Shown here: one piece after another, positions 7,176 through 10,603 of the stretch
Layout of the letters: every line of letters begins with the position of its first letter
Numbering within the stretch: position 1 is the first letter of the stretch
NCBI GenBank assembly: GCA_903904635.1
Contig: CAIVDH010000392.1
Span: 1 to 10,603, forward strand
From: an uncultured Burkholderiales bacterium
GTDB taxonomy: Bacteria; Pseudomonadota; Gammaproteobacteria; Burkholderiales; Burkholderiaceae_D
Reading direction: 5' to 3'
DNA length: 10,603 nt
The notes under the pieces: model-generated
The model's input: only the letters and a program-made list of their open reading frames with translations
Databases searched by the model: none
Told to the model about the DNA's origin: nothing
Translations under genes and position numbers: made by a program

Positions 7176-7210
7176 AAATTAAATAAGAAATTAAATAAAA
7201 AATTAAATAA
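7176..7210. repeat. Three AT-only 11-bp direct repeats at 12-bp period
   Basis: The sequence aaattaaataa occurs exactly at 7176-7186, 7188-7198 and 7200-7210, each copy separated by one base. It lies in the 80-base gap between recN and hemH. A run of A/T tracts in helical register just upstream of a gene could act as an UP-element-like or nucleoid-protein site. No clear -35/-10 pair follows, so its role is open. Confidence 0.85.
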
Positions 7211-7249
7211 AACTCTGATGATGTATCCACCAGAAAGGCAATTGCAGCA

Positions 7250-8356
7250 ATGAGATTTAATCAGGAACCTTCTTATCAACATGGCGCGAATGCCAAGACT
7301 GCCGTTGTCTTGGCCAACCTCGGTACACCCGAAGCGCCGACGCCTGCTGCAGTGCGTGTTTACCTCAAACAGTTTTTGTCTGATCCGCGTGTCGTTGAGA
7401 TTCCGCGCTTAATTTGGTGGCTGATTTTGAACGGTATTATTTTGCCGTTTAGATCCAAACAATCTGCGCATAAATATGCGTCTATCTGGACCCCGCAAGG
7501 TTCGCCTCTTAAAGTACATACCGAAAATCAGGCTAAATTATTGCAAGCCGTTCTGACAGAGCGGGGACAAGCAATCCGAGTTGAATATGCGATGCGTTAC
7601 GGTAATCCATCGTTGCCATCCATACTGGACAAACTAAAAGAAGACGGCTGCGATCGTATTCTCATATTGCCAGCCTACCCGCAATATTCCGCAACGACGA
7701 CCGCCTCGATCTTCGACACCGTTTTTACGCATTACACAAAAGTGCGCAACGCGCCTGAGCTGCGCCTCATCAAGCATTACCATGATGATGCTGCCTATAT
7801 CGTTGCTCTTGCTGATAGCGTGCGGGCGCACTGGCAGCAACACGGCAAGCCTGAAAAACTGGTCATGAGTTTTCATGGCGTACCCAAGCGTACGCTTATG
7901 CTTGGCGATCCTTATCATTGCGAGTGCTATAAGACTGCGCGCTTGCTTGCGACTGAGTTGGGATTGTCCAAAGAAGAATATCTGGTGACCTTTCAATCTC
8001 GTTTTGGTAAGGCTGAATGGTTGCAGCCCTACACCGCCCCTACACTGGAAAAAATGGCTGCAGAGGGTATAAAAAAGATAGACATCATGTGTCCTGGATT
8101 CACCAGCGATTGTCTGGAAACGCTGGAAGAAATTGCCATGGAAGCCAAGGCAGATTTTCTGGCCGCAGGTGGGACCGAGTATCGATACATTGCCTGCTTA
8201 AACGAGACACCTGCATGGATAGAGGCTATGGCCGGTGTAGTCCAATCCCATAGCGGTGGATGGCCTATTGCAATAACCGACGAGCAGCAGGAGGTCATGC
8301 GCGCAGACAGGGAAAAAGGCCGTTTGCGTGCACTTGAACTTGGTGCTGAAAAATAA
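7250..8356 (+). CDS. hemH: Ferrochelatase (protoporphyrin ferro-lyase)
   Basis: HemH inserts Fe2+ into protoporphyrin IX, the last step of protoheme synthesis, at the cytoplasmic membrane face. The 368-residue product has the N-terminal VVLANLGTPEAPTP (19-32), FLSDPRVVEIPR (42-53), the YASIWTPQGSPL substrate region, AMRYGNPS, and LILPAYPQYSATTTAS. The catalytic His209 lies in MSFHGVPKRT, followed by GDPYHCECYKTARL and the active-site Glu290 in CPGFTSDCLETLEEI. The C-terminus continues to about residue 368 without a membrane-anchor helix. ATG 7250 (MRFNQEPSYQHG) is consistent with betaproteobacterial relatives; a GAAAGG sequence lies about 12 bases upstream. It follows recN by 80 nt and is separated from grpE by a likely terminator. 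With fur in the same window this gives an iron/haem flavour, but no Fur box was seen directly before hemH. Confidence 0.97.
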   Translation: MRFNQEPSYQHGANAKTAVVLANLGTPEAPTPAAVRVYLKQFLSDPRVVEIPRLIWWLILNGIILPFRSKQSAHKYASIWTPQGSPLKVHTENQAKLLQAVLTERGQAIRVEYAMRYGNPSLPSILDKLKEDGCDRILILPAYPQYSATTTASIFDTVFTHYTKVRNAPELRLIKHYHDDAAYIVALADSVRAHWQQHGKPEKLVMSFHGVPKRTLMLGDPYHCECYKTARLLATELGLSKEEYLVTFQSRFGKAEWLQPYTAPTLEKMAAEGIKKIDIMCPGFTSDCLETLEEIAMEAKADFLAAGGTEYRYIACLNETPAWIEAMAGVVQSHSGGWPIAITDEQQEVMRADREKGRLRALELGAEK

Positions 8357-8392
8357 ACAGCCCTGTAATTTCCCGAATTCTGCGTTTTATCT

Positions 8393-8420
8393 GGCTTTAA
8401 ATTGAATTTAGCCTGTTTTT
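8393..8420 (+). terminator. Probable intrinsic terminator after hemH
   Basis: GGC (8393-8395), two bulged T, TAAAT (8398-8402), loop TGA, ATTTA (8406-8410), GCC (8411-8413), then TG and five T (8416-8420). The stem has 8 paired bases with a GC-rich base and a short T-run. It lies 36 nt after the hemH stop and 10 nt before the grpE heat-shock promoter, the expected place to separate the two transcription units. Confidence 0.5.
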
Positions 8421-8430
8421 CATAAAAGCC

Positions 8431-8458
8431 CTTGAAAATCTTAAGGCCATCCCCATAT
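8431..8458 (+). promoter_or_regulatory. Sigma32 heat-shock promoter of grpE
   Basis: CTTGAAA at 8431-8437, a 13-base spacer, and CCCCATAT at 8451-8458 match the sigma32 (RpoH) consensus CTTGAAA-N11-16-CCCCATnT at every fixed position. Transcription would begin near 8465, leaving a leader of about 35 nt to grpE at 8501. No CIRCE operator overlaps it. Confidence 0.9.
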
Positions 8459-8500
8459 CTCGATTTATGAATTTAAGTCATTGATATTGTTGGAGATTTT

Positions 8501-9058
8501 ATGAATCAAGGTGAACCGAAGCAAAATGAACAAGAAAGTCAGCAAGCGCCTGAAGCAGCAGGTGTTCCAGTTGAGCCAGTCATCGCGCCTGAAACAGCAG
8601 CCGCATCTTCTCTTGAGCAAAAATTAGCCGATGCTGAGGCGAAGGCTGCAGAAATGCATGATGCTTTTCTGCGCGCCAAGGCTGATGCAGAAAATACCCG
8701 ACGACGGGCGCAGGAAGATATAGCGCGTGCGCACAAATTTGCCATAGAAAGTTTCGCAGAGGCGATGGTGCCAGTCAAAGACAGCCTTGAGATGGCGCTG
8801 AAATTGGAAACGCCATCCATTGATGCCCTCAAAGAAGGGGTGGAAATGACACTCAAGCAGCTGGCCTCAGCTTTCGAGAAAAATCGTTTGCATGAAATCA
8901 ATCCGCAGGCTGGTGAAAAACTCGACCCGATGAAGCATCAGGCAATTTCCATGGTGCCGGCTGATCAGGAAGCCAATACGGTCGTCATCGTTTTGCAGAA
9001 GGGATACATGATTGCAGAACGTCTTTTGCGACCTGCGTTGGTAACAGTTTCGCAATAG
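8501..9058 (+). CDS. grpE: Nucleotide exchange factor GrpE
   Basis: GrpE dimers release ADP from DnaK and so drive the chaperone cycle. The 185-residue product has a disordered, Glu/Gln/Pro-rich N-terminus (1-37), a long helical and coiled-coil section beginning [20 protein letters not shown] and including [14 protein letters not shown] (57-70), then the four-helix region [21 protein letters not shown] (80-100) and the C-terminal beta domain with LDPMKHQAI (141-149), [18 protein letters not shown] (166-183). The ATG at 8501 has a clear GGAG at 8492-8495. It is driven by the perfect sigma32 promoter just upstream and followed 129 nt later by dnaK, its partner. The length is normal for the family. 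Confidence 0.97.
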   Translation: MNQGEPKQNEQESQQAPEAAGVPVEPVIAPETAAASSLEQKLADAEAKAAEMHDAFLRAKADAENTRRRAQEDIARAHKFAIESFAEAMVPVKDSLEMALKLETPSIDALKEGVEMTLKQLASAFEKNRLHEINPQAGEKLDPMKHQAISMVPADQEANTVVIVLQKGYMIAERLLRPALVTVSQ

Positions 9059-9071
9059 AGCTAAGGTATTT

Positions 9072-9086
9072 TGAAAATAATTTTCA
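9072..9086. promoter_or_regulatory. Perfect 7-1-7 palindrome resembling a Fur box
   Basis: TGAAAAT-A-ATTTTCA is a perfect inverted repeat with a single central base, 13 nt after the grpE stop and 30 bases upstream of the dnaK sigma32 -35 element. It differs from the 7-1-7 Fur motif TGATAATnATTATCA only by one symmetric base in each half. With a one-base centre it cannot fold as a normal terminator hairpin. AT-rich palindromes also arise by chance, so a Fur role is a guess. Confidence 0.35.
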
Positions 9087-9115
9087 TAAAGTTTATCCAG
9101 TGCAGCCTAGTCTGA

Positions 9116-9143
9116 CTTGAAAGTAGCCATTACCGCCGCATAT
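9116..9143 (+). promoter_or_regulatory. Sigma32 heat-shock promoter of dnaK
   Basis: CTTGAAA at 9116-9122, a 13-base spacer, and CCGCATAT at 9136-9143 match the sigma32 consensus with a single difference (G for C in the -10). Spacer length is identical to the grpE promoter. The start would be near 9150, with a leader of about 38 nt before the dnaK ATG at 9188. This gives dnaK a transcript independent of grpE. Confidence 0.85.
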
Positions 9144-9187
9144 CTGGATCAAGCGAATTAATTAATCAGTTTTAGAAGGAACACATC

Positions 9188-10603
9188 ATGGGCAAAATCA
9201 TCGGCATCGACTTGGGGACAACCAATTCTTGCGTATCAGTTATGGAAGGTGGCCAACCTAAGGTCATAGAAAATTCCGAAGGCGCGCGAACCACGCCTTC
9301 CATCATCGCCTATCAGGAAGATGGCGAAATTTTAGTGGGGGCACCGGCCAAGCGTCAGGCGGTGACCAACCCTAAAAATACATTGTTTGCCGTCAAGCGA
9401 CTCATCGGTCGCAAGTTTGATGAAAAAGAAGTGCAAAAAGACATAGGTCTGATGCCTTATCAAATCATCAAAGCAGATAACAACGATGCATGGATAGCAG
9501 TGCGCGACAAAAAACTCGCTCCTCCGCAAATCTCTGCAGAAGTGCTGCGCAAAATGAAAAAGACTGCTGAAGATTATCTCGGCGAAGAAGTCACCGAGGC
9601 CGTCATTACGGTCCCTGCTTACTTTAATGACGCGCAGCGTCAGGCAACTAAAGATGCAGGACGTATCGCAGGCTTGGATGTCAAGCGCATCATCAATGAG
9701 CCTACTGCAGCTGCACTTGCGTTTGGCCTGGACAAAACAGGCAAGGGCGATCGCAAGATCGCAGTTTACGACCTCGGTGGCGGCACCTTTGACGTTTCTA
9801 TCATCGAAATTGCAGACGTAGACGGTGAAATGCAATTCGAAGTGCTCTCAACGAATGGTGACACCTTCCTCGGTGGTGAAGATTTCGATCAGCGCATGAT
9901 TGATTACATCATTGATGAATTCAAAAAAATTAATGGCCTTGATCTGGCAAAAGATCCAATCGCACTGCAGCGTATTAAAGCTTCAGCTGAACGCGCCAAG
10001 ATTGAGCTGTCTTCATCCCAGCAGACAGAAATTAATGAGCCCTACATTGCCATGGCCAACGGCGCGCCAGTCCACCTTAACCTGAAAATCACGCGCGCCA
10101 AACTCGAATCGCTGGTTGAAGAGCTGATCAACAAAACTATGGAGCCGTGCAAAATTGCGATAGCAGACGCCGGCGTAAAAGTTTCAGATATCGACGACAT
10201 TATTTTAGTTGGTGGCATGACGCGTATGCCGAAAGTGTTGGAGAAGGTCAAAGAATTTTTTGGCAAAGATCCGCGTCGGGATGTTAATCCAGACGAAGCT
10301 GTTGCCGTTGGTGCCGCGATTCAGGGTTCTGTACTTTCAGGTGACCGCAAAGATTTGCTGTTGCTAGACGTAACGCCGTTGTCCTTGGGTATCGAGACGC
10401 TTGGTGGCGTAATGACCAAGATGATCAAGAAAAATACGACCATCCCAACCAAATTCAGTCAGGTATTTTCTACCGCAGAAGACAACCAACCTGCAGTAAC
10501 CATCAAGGTGTTCCAGGGTGAGCGCGAAATGGCCGTTGGTAATAAAGGTCTGGGTGAATTTAACCTTGAGGGCATACCGCCATCTTCACGTGGTACACCA
10601 CAA
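9188..10603 (+). CDS. dnaK: Chaperone DnaK (Hsp70), partial (C-terminus outside window)
   Basis: DnaK is the ATP-driven Hsp70 chaperone that folds and protects proteins together with DnaJ and GrpE. The frame runs open from ATG 9188 to the window end, 472 of roughly 640 expected codons. Visible are the phosphate-1 motif [11 protein letters not shown] (6-16), [37 protein letters not shown], the phosphate-2 motif [14 protein letters not shown] (191-204, Thr200), [10 protein letters not shown], the interdomain linker [18 protein letters not shown] with Asp394, and the first part of the substrate-binding domain ([20 protein letters not shown]). The start has a good ribosome site, AGAAGGA at 9174-9180. 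It lies 129 nt downstream of grpE with its own sigma32 promoter. dnaJ is expected beyond the right edge. No anomaly was seen in the visible part. Confidence 0.98.
   Translation, partial: MGKIIGIDLGTTNSCVSVMEGGQPKVIENSEGARTTPSIIAYQEDGEILVGAPAKRQAVTNPKNTLFAVKRLIGRKFDEKEVQKDIGLMPYQIIKADNNDAWIAVRDKKLAPPQISAEVLRKMKKTAEDYLGEEVTEAVITVPAYFNDAQRQATKDAGRIAGLDVKRIINEPTAAALAFGLDKTGKGDRKIAVYDLGGGTFDVSIIEIADVDGEMQFEVLSTNGDTFLGGEDFDQRMIDYIIDEFKKINGLDLAKDPIALQRIKASAERAKIELSSSQQTEINEPYIAMANGAPVHLNLKITRAKLESLVEELINKTMEPCKIAIADAGVKVSDIDDIILVGGMTRMPKVLEKVKEFFGKDPRRDVNPDEAVAVGAAIQGSVLSGDRKDLLLLDVTPLSLGIETLGGVMTKMIKKNTTIPTKFSQVFSTAEDNQPAVTIKVFQGEREMAVGNKGLGEFNLEGIPPSSRGTPQ

Noticed and set aside
7013..7282. Minus-strand ORF with FNFLFNFLFNF repeats
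   Set aside because: It is a by-product of the AT-rich direct repeats and the antisense of the recN end; nothing supports expression.
7920..7935. GAGTGCTA in hemH as half of a CIRCE element
   Set aside because: Only one half-site is present, it is inside a coding region, and no TTAGCACTC partner lies 9 bases upstream.
9332..9835. Minus-strand ORF of 167 codons inside dnaK
   Set aside because: It lies wholly antisense to highly conserved Hsp70 codons; long antisense frames are common opposite dnaK.

Overview
The window looks like an ordinary chromosomal housekeeping segment of a betaproteobacterium, most likely Burkholderiales and probably near Oxalobacteraceae. That reading rests on the gene set (dapB, bamE, fur, recN, nadK, hrcA, hemH, grpE, dnaK) and on protein sequences such as the Fur C-terminus with its CTKVNCPH segment. 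It is a judgement from memory of protein families, not from a search. By eye the base composition is near or slightly below 50% GC, low for many Burkholderiales. No rRNA, tRNA, insertion sequence, prophage or CRISPR was seen.

Layout from left to right: (1) 1-2088 is a minus-strand run, bamE -> dapB -> a proline-rich TonB-like gene that leaves the window at its left edge. (2) fur is divergent from bamE and shares an 82-base promoter region with it; that region holds a good sigma70 promoter overlapped by a Fur-box-like palindrome. (3) hrcA and a HAD-family phosphatase lie on the minus strand, convergent with fur. (4) nadK and recN lie on the plus strand, divergent from the HAD gene. (5) hemH, then a probable terminator, then grpE and dnaK on the plus strand. 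grpE and dnaK each have their own sigma32-type heat-shock promoter; dnaK is cut by the right edge at codon 472.

Two themes dominate. One is iron and haem: the Fur repressor, ferrochelatase and a TonB-like energy transducer. The other is protein quality control: the HrcA repressor, the GrpE exchange factor and the DnaK chaperone. NadK, RecN, BamE and DapB are essential or core functions often found near these genes.

The most notable anomaly is an in-frame TAA in nadK at 5350-5352. It sits where relatives have a Tyr codon, and the conserved C-terminal tail is still readable for 21 further codons to a second stop at 5416-5418. Also worth noting are five perfect 18-bp tandem repeats inside the TonB-like gene, an AT-rich 12-bp repeat triplet before hemH, two matched sigma32 promoters without any CIRCE element although HrcA is encoded nearby, and a possible local inversion of the hrcA-nadK-recN block. 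I found no convincing new multi-gene system.
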